DNA of 64,000 bases, from the NCBI GenBank assembly GCA_964581465.1, contig CAZOOP010000004.1, forward strand, positions 1-64,000. The letters are read 5' to 3'. The notes under the pieces are model-generated. The model did no database searches and was not told the DNA's origin. It saw only the letters and a program-made list of their open reading frames with translations. A program made the position numbers and the translations under genes. Shown piece after piece: positions 54,289 to 63,124 of the stretch. This DNA comes from WJMB01 sp964581465 (GTDB lineage: Bacteria; RBG-13-66-14). Numbering within the stretch: position 1 is the first letter of the stretch; each line of letters starts with the position of its first letter.

Positions 54289-54411
54289 CTAAGGTCCACT
54301 TCGCCGTCGAGGTACTGTGAGGGTGATGAAGTCACCGCCGAGGGGCGCGTTGAGACGCACCCAGACACCGGCGCAGGCGTCGACGTACGGCCGGCGGGCC
54401 GCAGCGTTCAT
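54289..54411 (-). CDS. Micro-protein P4, 40 aa
   Basis: ATG 54411 follows GGAGGCGTG. The peptide reads MNAAARRPYVDACAGVWV then RLNAPLGGDFITLTVPRRRS. Third codon positions are mostly G or C, as in real genes here, and the gene ends at a strong terminator. An in-frame upstream ATG at 54483 would give 64 aa but lacks a ribosome site. Unknown family; monocistronic. Confidence 0.55.
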   Translation of the reverse strand: MNAAARRPYVDACAGVWVRLNAPLGGDFITLTVPRRRSGP

Positions 54412-55474
54412 CACGCCTCCGTGGCTGTCGCGATAACGATTCACTCCTACCTCGTTCGGCTGCCGGGGTAAAAAACACGGCATTTTAGTGTAGAATAATG
54501 GCGCTTGCTTCTTTTCCCATGTAACTGGAATAGGAATATAGTCTCCGCCGGGTGGGCTGTCAAGAACTTTTTACACGGCTACACACCTTTCTTGATGACC
54601 CGGGGGATAACATTCATAATTCGAGCGGATCCTAGCGGGCCGGATAGAAAGGCATACTTTTATTGAGCCAATATAGTATATAAAATCATTTATAATTGTA
54701 TTATCATCCGAAACAAAACCAAAAATTCAAGACAATGAGCGGCAGTTAAAGCGGAAGTGCTAACGACTGCCTCACAAATACTCTAACTCGATAAAAAAAG
54801 TTGTCTTATCTGAAAAGGATTCTAATTATAAGCATGTAGCCTCCTTAAGCTCTGAATCCCGAGTTGTGTCAGCAGTCAAGTCTACTTGAAGCTCAGTGTC
54901 CTCTTCGAGCGAGTCTGGTTTTCTGAAACCAGGTAACACTCGGACAAAGACAGCTTGCACAGCTAAAAGGCACGCAACAACAAACCATTAGCGATACATG
55001 CCTTTTCATGAACGTGTGATAATCTCTAACAATATGTATATCAGCCTATAGATCGAGGTAGATGTAAAACTATCGAGACGGCTTTATTAAGTAAGGATTT
55101 TATTGTTAACAAAAACACTTTATCATGACCAATTATCATTAGGAAAAAATGACAATAATGCTATAGTTCTGGCTAATCGCCATACTTTTAATGGTCGATT
55201 GTGCGTAAAAGCCTTGACTTGCTATGGTGTTGCTAAAGGCTGTCGTTATTGACCTATGGTTCGATAGCCAGTATGGTTAAATTACACTGTATACTATTGC
55301 ATACTTATCAGCTATAACAACCGCTTGCCTTATTGAGTTGAAGCATGGAAATGAGATGTGCAATATCGCTCTCATTGCTGTGAGATTATCAACGGGCAAG
55401 CCGGCGGAACCTCTAACCAACTCCAATCTCGTCATCCACAGCTTTTCAGATTCCCTGGGAAAGAGTCCCCCACC
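54412..55474. other. AT-rich intergenic region with nested hairpin
   Basis: About 1 kb of AT-rich DNA, unlike the rest of the window. No coding frame is supported. At 54913-54931 CTGGTTT-TCTG-AAACCAG forms a perfect hairpin flanked by CGAG...CTCGG pairing, which could be part of a small RNA. Confidence 0.4.
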
Positions 55475-55503
55475 TTGCCTCTCAGCGTCCGCTGGGCTAG
55501 AAT
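55475..55503 (+). promoter_or_regulatory. Promoter for a leaderless tadA transcript
   Basis: TTGCCT at 55475-55480, a 17-bp spacer, and TAGAAT at 55498-55503. The tadA ATG is at 55511, seven bases past the -10 box, where transcription should start. There is no ribosome site before this ATG. Confidence 0.65.
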
Positions 55504-55510
55504 CTTTCCC

Positions 55511-55969
55511 ATGCGCGCTGATGATCAAACCTGGATGGCCGAAGCCTTGGCCGAGGCCCGGGCGGCCGCCGCCGCAGGCGAGGCGCCCATCGGCGCCGTG
55601 GTGGTCTTCGAGAACTCCATAGTCGGCCGGGGACGCAACGCCGTCGAGGCCCGTCGCGATCCCACCGCCCACGCCGAGATCCTGGCCCTGCGCGACGCCG
55701 CGCGGACCCTGAACCGCTGGCGGCTCTCCGGCTGCGCCCTCTACGTCACCCTCGAACCCTGCGCGATGTGCTTGGGCGCTTGCTACACCGCCCGCCTCGA
55801 GCGCTTGGTCTTCGGGGCCGGCTCACCCAAGTTCGGCGCCCTGGGCTCCGCCGTTTCGCTGACCGGCGTCGAGGGGCTCAACCATCGCCTCGAAACAACC
55901 GGCGGCGTCCTCGAAAGGGATTGCCGGGAACTGCTGAAGGTGTTCTTCGAAAGATTGCGCGAGAAGTAG
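55511..55969 (+). CDS. tadA: tRNA-specific adenosine deaminase
   Basis: 152 aa from ATG 55511. It converts A34 to inosine in tRNA-Arg(ACG). Zinc-dependent deaminase motifs are complete: His54-Ala-Glu56 (HAEILAL) and PCAMC with Cys84 and Cys87. TAHAEILALRDAARTLNRWR and LEPCAMCLGACYTARLERLV match TadA closely. An in-frame frame upstream is open but has no coding character. The start has no ribosome site but a promoter places the transcript start at the ATG. Confidence 0.94.
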   Translation: MRADDQTWMAEALAEARAAAAAGEAPIGAVVVFENSIVGRGRNAVEARRDPTAHAEILALRDAARTLNRWRLSGCALYVTLEPCAMCLGACYTARLERLVFGAGSPKFGALGSAVSLTGVEGLNHRLETTGGVLERDCRELLKVFFERLREK

Positions 55970-56493
55970 TGCAAGGCAGCATGCAATCTGAGCGGAACGG
56001 CGGCTGTTGGGGAGCGGTTGGCCGGAGCGCAACGCCACCCGGGAAGTGCCCGCCCGTGGTAGAGCGCGCGCCGCGAACACCCTTGCTGACCGTCAGAAAG
56101 TCACTTACAGGCCAAGAAATGGTTGCCCTCAGGTATGGATCGAGGAATGCCGGTAGCGGACCATATCCCCCAGCTCGCGCTTCCCTTTCCCGCCACTTTT
56201 CCCTAACCGTTTCATGACAGACACCTGTCGTGCGGCAGGTGCATTAAAAGCGGGATACGATAATGAAACGGCCCGAACGGGTTATGCGATGTCTCGTGCG
56301 CATCAGAAGTTCGGGGCTATCTCCGGCACCCCCGGAGAGCTCATCGAAGCTTGAACGGTGGGAGATACACCGGGAGCGACATTGCTGCGGCACCGCCCGC
56401 CTCGATGCGCCGGGGGACCGCTGTTGATCGCCGCCTGCAACCCTGACGAGGTCTTCGGTTAGTGAGGGGGATTATGTTCAATGGGAGGACCGT
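55970..56493. other. Intergenic, nothing recognised
   Basis: About 520 bp between tadA and the thioesterase gene. It has one short inverted repeat (ACACCTGTCGTGCGGCAGGTG at about 56221-56241), possibly a weak terminator. Confidence 0.45.
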
Positions 56494-57270
56494 GTGGGAC
56501 TGATCGAGACTAAGCCCGCCGCCCTGGCCCATCTGGGCGAGGTCTGGCGCGAGAGCTTCGTCATCAAATCCTGGGAGACCGACGCCCGGCGACGCACCCC
56601 GGCGCCCCACCTCTTCCGCCTGATGCAGGAGACCGCCTGGCGCCACGCCGAGTGGCTGCGCATGGGCACCAGCGACTTCACCCGCCAGGGCCTGGGCTGG
56701 ATCCTCAGCCGCGCCCTCTTCCAGGCCGCCGAATACCCCCGCTGGCGGCAGACCGTCCACGTCCATACCTGGATGACTGCCCGCGAGAAGCTGCTCTTCC
56801 ATCGCGACTTCTGGCTCTGCCTGCCCGACGGAACCGAGGTCGCCCGAGCCTCCTCGGTCTGGTTCGCCATCGACGCCGCCCGTCGCCGGCCCCGGCGCAC
56901 CGCCGACTACTCCTCCCACCTCGAGGTCCCCGAGTACCCCACCATCACCGGCCGCCGACCCGCCAGGCTCGACCCCCCCGCCGCCGCCGAACCCGCCGCG
57001 CGCTTCCGCGTGCGCTACCACGACCTGGACTCCAACGGCCACCTCACCAGCACCCGCTACCTGGACTTCCTCCTCGACGCCTTCCCCGCCGAGCTGCAAC
57101 GGCGGTGCTCCCCGCGCGAGCTGACAATCAACTACCAGGCCGAGGCCCTGCTGGGTGAAGAGCTGGCCGTGGTGCTCGAGGATCTCGGCGAAGGCCGCCA
57201 CCGCTGCGCATTGAAAAAACAGGCCCCCGCGAACACGGAGGCCTGTTTAGTTGAGCTGGAGTGGGGTTAG
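56494..57270 (+). CDS. Acyl-ACP thioesterase (double hotdog)
   Basis: 258 aa with a GTG start at 56494 after GGGAGGACCGT. The length and two hotdog halves fit the FatA/FatB-type bacterial thioesterases that release fatty acids from acyl-carrier protein. Half one contains HLFRLMQETAWRHAEWL and LGWILSRALFQAAEYPRW. Half two contains RYHDLDSNGHLTSTRYLDFL, with the conserved D.N.H..N/S..Y pattern that carries the active-site Asn and His. Its last four bases overlap the convergent gene, and its 3' end hosts that gene's terminator. Confidence 0.88.
   Translation: MGLIETKPAALAHLGEVWRESFVIKSWETDARRRTPAPHLFRLMQETAWRHAEWLRMGTSDFTRQGLGWILSRALFQAAEYPRWRQTVHVHTWMTAREKLLFHRDFWLCLPDGTEVARASSVWFAIDAARRRPRRTADYSSHLEVPEYPTITGRRPARLDPPAAAEPAARFRVRYHDLDSNGHLTSTRYLDFLLDAFPAELQRRCSPRELTINYQAEALLGEELAVVLEDLGEGRHRCALKKQAPANTEACLVELEWG
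57214..57248 (-). terminator. Terminator of the minus-strand TcmP/DUF5131 operon, inside the thioesterase CDS
   Basis: On the minus strand AAACAGGCC and GGCCTGTTT pair across a GC-rich loop and are followed by six T residues. The hairpin lies 19 bp beyond the DUF5131 stop and inside the last codons of the plus-strand thioesterase gene. Confidence 0.8.
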
Positions 57271-58013
57271 GGAGTGAAAGCTAATTGTGCAGCATGATCT
57301 TCCAACGCTTGCGGCATCCCGCTGTAGGTCCGACCGTCGAGCAGGCGGCCGGACTTCTTTTTGCTCATACCGCCCCATTGCTTGAAGAAAAAGGCGGAGC
57401 CAGTTTGTTGGCACTTCTCACGAACCTGATAAACCCATTCCTTCCCCATTGGCCGCGATCCGGGACCAGATTCGCCGCCAACAATCACCCAATCTATCTC
57501 GGTCAAATCAAGATTATCGACGGGGTCGAGCAGAGGTTCCAGGCTGAGGAAGCGTACCCGGGCCGGGATTTTCTTTAAATAGTCAGCGCGTTGACAGTAC
57601 TCGTCGCCCTCGATAGTGACACCCATCCAGATGTTGTCGGTACAGTTCAATAACGGTACAAGTTCGGCCATCCTCTTGGCTCGTTTCGTTAGTACTTGGA
57701 AGATATGACGCGGAGTCTGGTTCATCACCTGGAAAACACTCTTGATAAAAGCAAAAGGGACGTCCTCGTGGAAGAGATCGCCCATCGAACAGGTGAAGAT
57801 GACATGGGGTTTCTTCCAGGCGCAGGGCCGGTTGAGCTCGTCCTGATGGACCGTCACCCGGAAGCCGTTACGATACTTTTCCTGCCCCATAGCCTGTAGG
57901 CGCTTGGCCAAGCGTTCGGCGTAGCAGTGCTCGCAGCCTCGGCTGATCCGGGTGCAGCCGGTTACCGGGTTCCAGGTGGCACTGGTCCACTCGATGTGTG
58001 AGTTTTCAGCCAT
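57267..58013 (-). CDS. Phage Gp37/Gp68-like DUF5131 three-Cys-motif protein
   Basis: 248 aa; ATG 58013 shares its A with the TGA stop of tcmP. It matches the DUF5131 family: MAENSHIEWTSATWNPVTGC, then TRISRGCEHCYAERLAKRL, with Cys20-x6-Cys27-x2-Cys30, the motif that gave the family its name and recalls radical-SAM clusters. FTCSMGDLFHEDVP, SLEPLLDPVDNL and WVIVGGESGPGSRPM are family hallmarks. It is usually found next to TcmP, as here. The reaction is not established as far as I know. Confidence 0.93.
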   Translation of the reverse strand: MAENSHIEWTSATWNPVTGCTRISRGCEHCYAERLAKRLQAMGQEKYRNGFRVTVHQDELNRPCAWKKPHVIFTCSMGDLFHEDVPFAFIKSVFQVMNQTPRHIFQVLTKRAKRMAELVPLLNCTDNIWMGVTIEGDEYCQRADYLKKIPARVRFLSLEPLLDPVDNLDLTEIDWVIVGGESGPGSRPMGKEWVYQVREKCQQTGSAFFFKQWGGMSKKKSGRLLDGRTYSGMPQALEDHAAQLAFTP

Positions 58014-58825
58014 CAGTAACGCCTTTTCTTAAAGATATCTGTAATGATTTTGCCTGCAACATCAACTGGAGAGGCAAAAAATAAGTAATAAATAACAGCT
58101 CCCCTACTATTAAGCATAGGTTTTGGGGATGGTACCTTTTTAAAACCAGCTATATTTTTTAATCTTTCGCGAAATTCTTTTACAATTACTTCCGTTTTCT
58201 TTTTAGTTTTATATTCATCAACAATAAATGTTTGTTGTGAAGTGTCATATAAAACATCAAGCCAGGTATCATCACCCCCGGCTCTATTCATTCTTTCTTT
58301 TTTGTCTTCGGGTAAACGGTTCGGATTAATCCATAATGCATTTCTATGAATATCCATCACAGGAAAATGAATAAATAACTCTATTGCTTTTTGTTTTCCC
58401 GCTAACTCAATTACTTCCCATTCGATATCTAAGCCATACGGATCTAGTACACATAGTGCTCTGTGGCCTGAGTTATAATTTATTTTAGGAAATATTTCTT
58501 TTAAGATATCATTGCAGTTACCCTGTTTGATAACTACATCGTCTCGTATTCCTATAATATCTTGTAAATGATCAACCTTATCGCTTTTCAAATCTATGAA
58601 TAAATAACGATCGAATGGAGGTACTATATCCAGTGCATGTAATGGACTGCCCTTAACAAAACTTCCATCGCTTCGTTTGATGTGCATACCAGCGCCAGCA
58701 AATGCGTCAATATAATACTTACTAAAGCCTTTTTTGTTTAGTATTGTTGTATATACATGTGCATACTCTTTTATTATATCATGTTTTGTTATCGTCCAAT
58801 TGCTAACTTCATCGAATTCTAGCAT
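58013..58825 (-). CDS. tcmP: Three-Cys-motif partner protein TcmP
   Basis: 270 aa. Start ATG 58825 follows GTAGGAGGAGGAAT. The family start (WTITKHDIIKEYAHVYTTIL) and core YIDAFAGAGMH resemble a Rossmann-type methyltransferase core, and ALCVLDPYGLDIEWEVIELA matches TcmP. It is much more AT-rich than anything nearby (AAA, ATA and TTT codons common), so the pair was probably acquired recently. It is translationally coupled to the DUF5131 gene. The pair is often seen on mobile DNA; a defence role has been suspected but is not shown here. Confidence 0.92.
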   Translation of the reverse strand: MLEFDEVSNWTITKHDIIKEYAHVYTTILNKKGFSKYYIDAFAGAGMHIKRSDGSFVKGSPLHALDIVPPFDRYLFIDLKSDKVDHLQDIIGIRDDVVIKQGNCNDILKEIFPKINYNSGHRALCVLDPYGLDIEWEVIELAGKQKAIELFIHFPVMDIHRNALWINPNRLPEDKKERMNRAGGDDTWLDVLYDTSQQTFIVDEYKTKKKTEVIVKEFRERLKNIAGFKKVPSPKPMLNSRGAVIYYLFFASPVDVAGKIITDIFKKRRY

Positions 58826-58864
58826 ATTCCTCCTCCTACTCAAGTCTATCTCGTCCCTATGACA

Positions 58865-61717
58865 TCAAAACTCCCATGCAATTGAAAAGTGGAATTTGGC
58901 GTCCTCGAAGTCCCGGCCGTTCCACGGCCAGGCCCAGTCGAAGCGCAGCGGCAGCCCCAGCGAATCCCAGCGCAGACCCATCCCGATCGAGGCCTTGAGG
59001 TCGACGAAGTGGAAGTTGGGCTCGTTGGTCCAGAGTTGGAGGTTGGTGAAGTCGATCTCGCGGTCGATGTTGTCCCAGGCCAACCCGGCGTCGATGAAGC
59101 CCACGCCGCGGAAGTTCCCCAGGATGAAGCCGGGCAGGAAGCCGAAGTCGATGCGGTCGACCAGGGGCAGACGCAGCTCGAGGTTGGCGAAGGCGACGTT
59201 GTTGCCGACGAACTCGGTGTAGTCGTAGCCGCGCAGGTCGAGGGCGCCGCCGAGGTAGGTGTCGGGGTCGTAGGGGTCGCCCCCGAAGCCGAAGCCGGAG
59301 TAGACGCGCAGGGCGAAGCCGGCGGTGCTGTAGAGGTTGAGGTAGCCGCGGAAGTCCAGGGAGAGATAGTTGTACTCCCAGTCCGAGCCCATGAATGCGC
59401 TGGGGCGCTGGTAGCCCAGGTTGAGCCGGATGCCGCGCACGGGGAAGGTGTAGTACCACTCGGTGCTGTCGAAGACCAGGCTGGCGCCGGGACCGATGAC
59501 GCTGCGGTAATCGGCGAAGATCGAGCCGTCGTAGAAGTAGTATTGGCGGCCTTGCTCGTAGCCGGTGATGTTGGCGTCGACGCGCAGCTCCTCGGTGAAG
59601 GGGTAGCTGAAGGTCAGTTGGCCGCCGGAGAGGCGCTCCCAGAAGTAGCCGTCGGGGAAGAGGTAGTAGTCCTTCCAGGTGAAGGCCCGAGCGCCGTAGG
59701 TCGGCCGGTGCTTCATCCAGTAGTAGGCGACGTCGAGGTCGAGATCGTCCAGGCTGGAAACGCTGGTCAGGCCGAACTGGACGAAGAGGCGGTGGTCGCC
59801 CAGGGTGTCGGAGCCGATGATCAGGCCCAGGGCGCGGAAGGCGCCGCCGGTGGTGTACTCGGCCTGGGCCATCCCGGCGTCTATCTCGAGGTCGTACTCC
59901 CAGGGCTCGAGGGTGCCGATCTTGGAGAGGTCGCCGACCTCGAAGCCGGTGCGGATGGGCGGGTCGTAGTAGCCCTCGAGGGCCAGGGAGTCCAGGGCGG
60001 CGTCGAAGGGTTCGTCGACGGCGAGGTCGAGGTCCATGATGTGGACCTGGTGGGTCATCTGCTGGTAGGAGTTGAAGGCGATCTGCGTTCCGTCGGCGGC
60101 GACGTCGGGGTTGTAGACGTCGCGCAGGGAGTCGGTGAGCTGGACGATCGAGCCGTCGCGGCGGTCGAAACAGAAGATGTTCGAGGGGCCGACGCGGTCG
60201 GAGCTGAAGACGATGCGCTCGCCGTCGGGGTGGTAATCGGGGTAGCGGTCCTCGTTGGGTCCGGCGGTCAGCACAGTTGTTTCGCCGCTGTCGAGGTCGA
60301 GCTCGGCCAGGTGGACGCCGTCTTCCTCTTCGAGGGCGAAGGCCAGGCGTTCGCCGTCGGGGGAGGCCACGGGGTGGGCCTCGAGGTGGGGCGAGTCGGT
60401 CAGGCGTTCGAGGGCGCCGGTGCCGGTGTCCAGGCTGAAGATGTCCACGATGCCGGCGAGCTGGGCGGTCAGGTAGAGCTCTTCGCCGTCGGCGGAGAAG
60501 CAGAGGCCGTCGATGGTGTCCAGGTTCAGTTCGTCGAAGACCCGGTAGACCTCTCCGGTGACGACATCGATCAGGTAGATGCCCTGCCAGCGGTCGTCCT
60601 TGGCTATCACGGCCAGGGTGTCGCCGGCGGGGTCGAAGGCCACGCTGCGCGCCGAGGGACTCAAGTAGTCGAAATCCCCCGTCGAGGTCAGTCGGGCGAA
60701 CTGGCGTCCCTCCTTGGCGTCCAGCAGGTAGAGGTGGGCGCCGCGGTCCAGATTGGCGATCACGGCCACCAAGTCCCCCGAGGGGGACAGACGTGGGCCG
60801 AGGAAGCTGTGGTACTCGTCGCCGCCGTCGGTGATTCGCCGGCTGAAATCCTCGGGGCGGCGGCCCTCGACCAGGTCGACCCAGAAGCGGCGCTTGAGGT
60901 GGATCGTCCACTCCTCGGTGAACTCGTCGAGGTCCTTGTCGATGACCTGCTCGAGGGCTTCGGAGACGCTGCGGCTGTCGGTGCGCGCGACGGCCCTGAT
61001 CAGCTCGGGCAGCTTGTCCTCGCCGTAGCGCTCGACGAAGAAATCCACGGCGCTGTGGCCTTCCTTGTAGGCCAGGTAGAGCAGATAACCCGGGATGTAG
61101 GCGCCGTTGCGAAAGTACTCCAGCGGGACGATGTTGTCGGAGAGCACCGCGTCGCGCAGCACCATGCGGGCGTCGGTGTCCCACTGTCGGGCCTCGTGGG
61201 AGGGCAGGCCCTCCATGAACCAGAAGTCCGGCGTGCCGATCTGGTTGGAGAGCAGCTCGCCGGTGACGTCGCGGAAGAAGCTGTAGAAGTTGAAGACATG
61301 GGTCAGCTCGTGGACGATGACCTCGTACATCAAGGGCTGGGAGCCCTCGTAGGGGATGACGATGCGGTTGCGCAGCGGTTCGGAGAAACCACCCACACCC
61401 TCGGGAAGGTAGCTAAGCGTGATGTTGGTCTGGCGGAAGTCGCGCTGGGAGTTGTAGAGGATGAAGGGGATCCGGTCGGTGGGCTCGTTGCCCAGGTCCT
61501 CGCGCAACTGCTTCCAGGCGGCCTCGGCCATCTCGGCCACCACGCCGACGACCTCCTCGCCGTCACCGTAGAAGTAGACGTCGAAGTGCTCCGTGGCCAG
61601 GATACGCCAGTGCATCTCGGTGTCGCGCACCTTGTTCGAGCCGAAGGCCCCGTACTGGGCGAGGGAGGCGACGGCTGGAATCATCAGCAGGATGACTGCG
61701 CGGTGTGTCGTTTTCAC
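58865..61717 (-). CDS. Gluzincin-like peptidase / TolB propeller / BamA-like barrel protein 2
   Basis: 950 aa with a GTG start at 61717 after GGGAGGTGAGGTGCA. Same three-part plan as the 35796 gene. Zinc motif HELTH at 136-140 with Glu169 in FMEGLPSHEA (the usual EGLAEY is altered). Propeller blades at about 290-560 include LYLLDAKEGRQFARLTSTGD, IYLIDVVTGEVYRVFDELNL and IVFSSDRVGPSNIFCFDRRD. A BamA-like barrel at 640-950 has LGGALDLRGYDYTEFVGN and ends FSIAWEF. Its closest relative here is the 35796 protein, at low identity, so the split is old. Confidence 0.87.
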   Translation of the reverse strand: MKTTHRAVILLMIPAVASLAQYGAFGSNKVRDTEMHWRILATEHFDVYFYGDGEEVVGVVAEMAEAAWKQLREDLGNEPTDRIPFILYNSQRDFRQTNITLSYLPEGVGGFSEPLRNRIVIPYEGSQPLMYEVIVHELTHVFNFYSFFRDVTGELLSNQIGTPDFWFMEGLPSHEARQWDTDARMVLRDAVLSDNIVPLEYFRNGAYIPGYLLYLAYKEGHSAVDFFVERYGEDKLPELIRAVARTDSRSVSEALEQVIDKDLDEFTEEWTIHLKRRFWVDLVEGRRPEDFSRRITDGGDEYHSFLGPRLSPSGDLVAVIANLDRGAHLYLLDAKEGRQFARLTSTGDFDYLSPSARSVAFDPAGDTLAVIAKDDRWQGIYLIDVVTGEVYRVFDELNLDTIDGLCFSADGEELYLTAQLAGIVDIFSLDTGTGALERLTDSPHLEAHPVASPDGERLAFALEEEDGVHLAELDLDSGETTVLTAGPNEDRYPDYHPDGERIVFSSDRVGPSNIFCFDRRDGSIVQLTDSLRDVYNPDVAADGTQIAFNSYQQMTHQVHIMDLDLAVDEPFDAALDSLALEGYYDPPIRTGFEVGDLSKIGTLEPWEYDLEIDAGMAQAEYTTGGAFRALGLIIGSDTLGDHRLFVQFGLTSVSSLDDLDLDVAYYWMKHRPTYGARAFTWKDYYLFPDGYFWERLSGGQLTFSYPFTEELRVDANITGYEQGRQYYFYDGSIFADYRSVIGPGASLVFDSTEWYYTFPVRGIRLNLGYQRPSAFMGSDWEYNYLSLDFRGYLNLYSTAGFALRVYSGFGFGGDPYDPDTYLGGALDLRGYDYTEFVGNNVAFANLELRLPLVDRIDFGFLPGFILGNFRGVGFIDAGLAWDNIDREIDFTNLQLWTNEPNFHFVDLKASIGMGLRWDSLGLPLRFDWAWPWNGRDFEDAKFHFSIAWEF

Positions 61718-61764
61718 TGCACCTCACCTCCCGGTGGGTCCCCCGCCGAGTTGTCGATTATCGG

Positions 61765-61951
61765 GCGAGACCTCGGCAAAACAGCGTCATGGCAATCGAA
61801 CCGATCGAACGTTCGAGCGGGTAGGCGTTGGCACGTTTCTTGCAGCGGGGCGCGGACGCCCGTCGCCGCAACCCACGGCTACTTCCGCAAGAAACGTGCC
61901 AACGCCGGGCTTCTTGGGGTTGTCTTCTTGCGGGTTTTGCCGAGGTCTCGC
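61765..61951 (+). repeat. Nested inverted-repeat element R7
   Basis: Outer arms GCGAGACCTCGGCAAAAC at 61765-61782 and its exact complement at 61934-61951. Inner arms at 61824-61843 and 61887-61906 (GGCGTTGGCACGTTTCTTGC). The loop starts AGCGGGGCGCGG. The gaps are 41 and 27 bp. It lies between the 950-aa gene and the LpoB-like gene. Confidence 0.92.
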
Positions 61952-61980
61952 GGTCCGTCGCCGGTGTGGCGAGACGGTCC

Positions 61981-62733
61981 TCAGGGGATGATGTAGCGGT
62001 ACTCGGAGACCAGGTGAGGTTGGAGGCCGTTCTTGACGTCGAGGGCCACCTCGTCGAGGAGGTTGTTGAAGATGGAGAGCAGCTCGCCCCGTCCCGGCGG
62101 TGTGCGGCTGGTCTGCTCGCGTTCGAGCTCGACGCCGTTGTTGCGTTTCCAGACCTGCTCGCCGGTGGCGGTGTCGTAGCCGCGCAGGGTGACGTCGAGG
62201 ACGAAGAGCTCGTCGGTCTGGCGATCCATGGCCTCGTCGGAGCGGCCGAAGAGCATCGAGGGGCTGTCCTGCTCGTCGACATCGTAGCTTTCGGCCAGAC
62301 GCTCGTGGTATTCGAGGCTGCCGTAGCGGCTGAATTCGACTTCGCCGGTGACCAGTAGCTCGGCGCCGGTGAGCTCGCCCAAGCGGCGCTGATGGTCCGG
62401 GTCAAGGAAGTCGAAGCCCTCGATCTGCTCCAGGGCGGCGCGTGTGCGTTCGAGGGGGACGACCTCGAAGGTGCCGACGGTTTCGATTTCTTCGCGCAGG
62501 CGCCGGGCGGTCAGTTCGCCCAGCTCGAGCTCGCCGCCGCGGTAGGCCAGATCGAGGACGACCAGGGTGCCGTAACGTCCGGGGTCGATCTCGCTGTCGG
62601 CCTGATGGCTGACCAGGACCCGGCTGCTCCGGTAGCAGCCTACCGTGGCGAGGGTTAGGATGAGGGCCGGGATCAGCGGAACGCTGAGAGCGATGCGGGT
62701 CGGGTGGCTTCTTTTATTCCGAGGTGTCGTCAT
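61981..62733 (-). CDS. CsgG/LpoB-like lipoprotein
   Basis: 250 aa. ATG 62733 after GGGGGTGATACCG lies inside the end of the TPR gene (20-bp overlap). The signal ends LATVGC. The mature domain RYGTLVVLDLAYRGGELELG, LTARRLREEIETVGTFEVVP, then LTGAELLVTGEVEFSRYGSL and VLDVTLRGYDTATGEQVWKR has the strand-helix pattern of the CsgG/LpoB/TolB-N fold. Proteins of this fold bind partners in the periplasm or form secretion pores, and the partner here is unknown. Confidence 0.75.
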   Translation of the reverse strand: MTTPRNKRSHPTRIALSVPLIPALILTLATVGCYRSSRVLVSHQADSEIDPGRYGTLVVLDLAYRGGELELGELTARRLREEIETVGTFEVVPLERTRAALEQIEGFDFLDPDHQRRLGELTGAELLVTGEVEFSRYGSLEYHERLAESYDVDEQDSPSMLFGRSDEAMDRQTDELFVLDVTLRGYDTATGEQVWKRNNGVELEREQTSRTPPGRGELLSIFNNLLDEVALDVKNGLQPHLVSEYRYIIP

Positions 62734-63124
62734 CGGTATCACCCCCGTCCCAGGTTGCAGGCTCGTCGGTGCCGGTTTCTTTATCATTGAAAGCGTCGCG
62801 GTGGGTTTTGCCAAAGTCGAGGAGGTTCTCGCGGATATCCTCGGACCCGGGGGCCGCCTCGGCGGCCCGCTGGTAGAGTTCACGTGCGCGCTCGTAGTCG
62901 CCGAGGGCCTCGCTGGCCACGGCGATGTTGTTGAGCAGTCCGGGGTCGCCCGGGGAGAGTTCGAGGGCCTGTTCCCAGCGCAGCCGGGCCTCGTTCCAGA
63001 GTCCGAGGCGGGCGGCCCGGGCGGCGAAGCCGCGCAGTTCGTCCTCACCGGCGCGCTTGGGGCAGCCGGTGAACAACAGTATAACGACGAGTAAGACGCC
63101 GATGATGCTGGATCTGGTTTTCAT
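62714..63124 (-). CDS. TPR-repeat lipoprotein
   Basis: 136 aa. ATG 63124 overlaps the PSP1 stop as ATGA. The lipobox is LLFTGC. It has two to three tetratricopeptide repeats: LGLWNEARLRWEQALELSPG, DPGLLNNIAVASEALGDYER, ARELYQRAAEAAPGSEDIRE. The tail is acidic (GGDTDDDTSE). It is a probable scaffold for the LpoB-like protein encoded next. Confidence 0.85.
   Translation of the reverse strand: MKTRSSIIGVLLVVILLFTGCPKRAGEDELRGFAARAARLGLWNEARLRWEQALELSPGDPGLLNNIAVASEALGDYERARELYQRAAEAAPGSEDIRENLLDFGKTHRDAFNDKETGTDEPATWDGGDTDDDTSE

Noticed and set aside
58889..61996. A 1035-codon open frame on the plus strand
   Set aside because: It is the mirror of the 950-aa barrel gene. Its composition (Val-, Glu- and Gly-rich, no domains) comes from GC-rich codons of the real gene, which has a signal peptide and recognisable domains.
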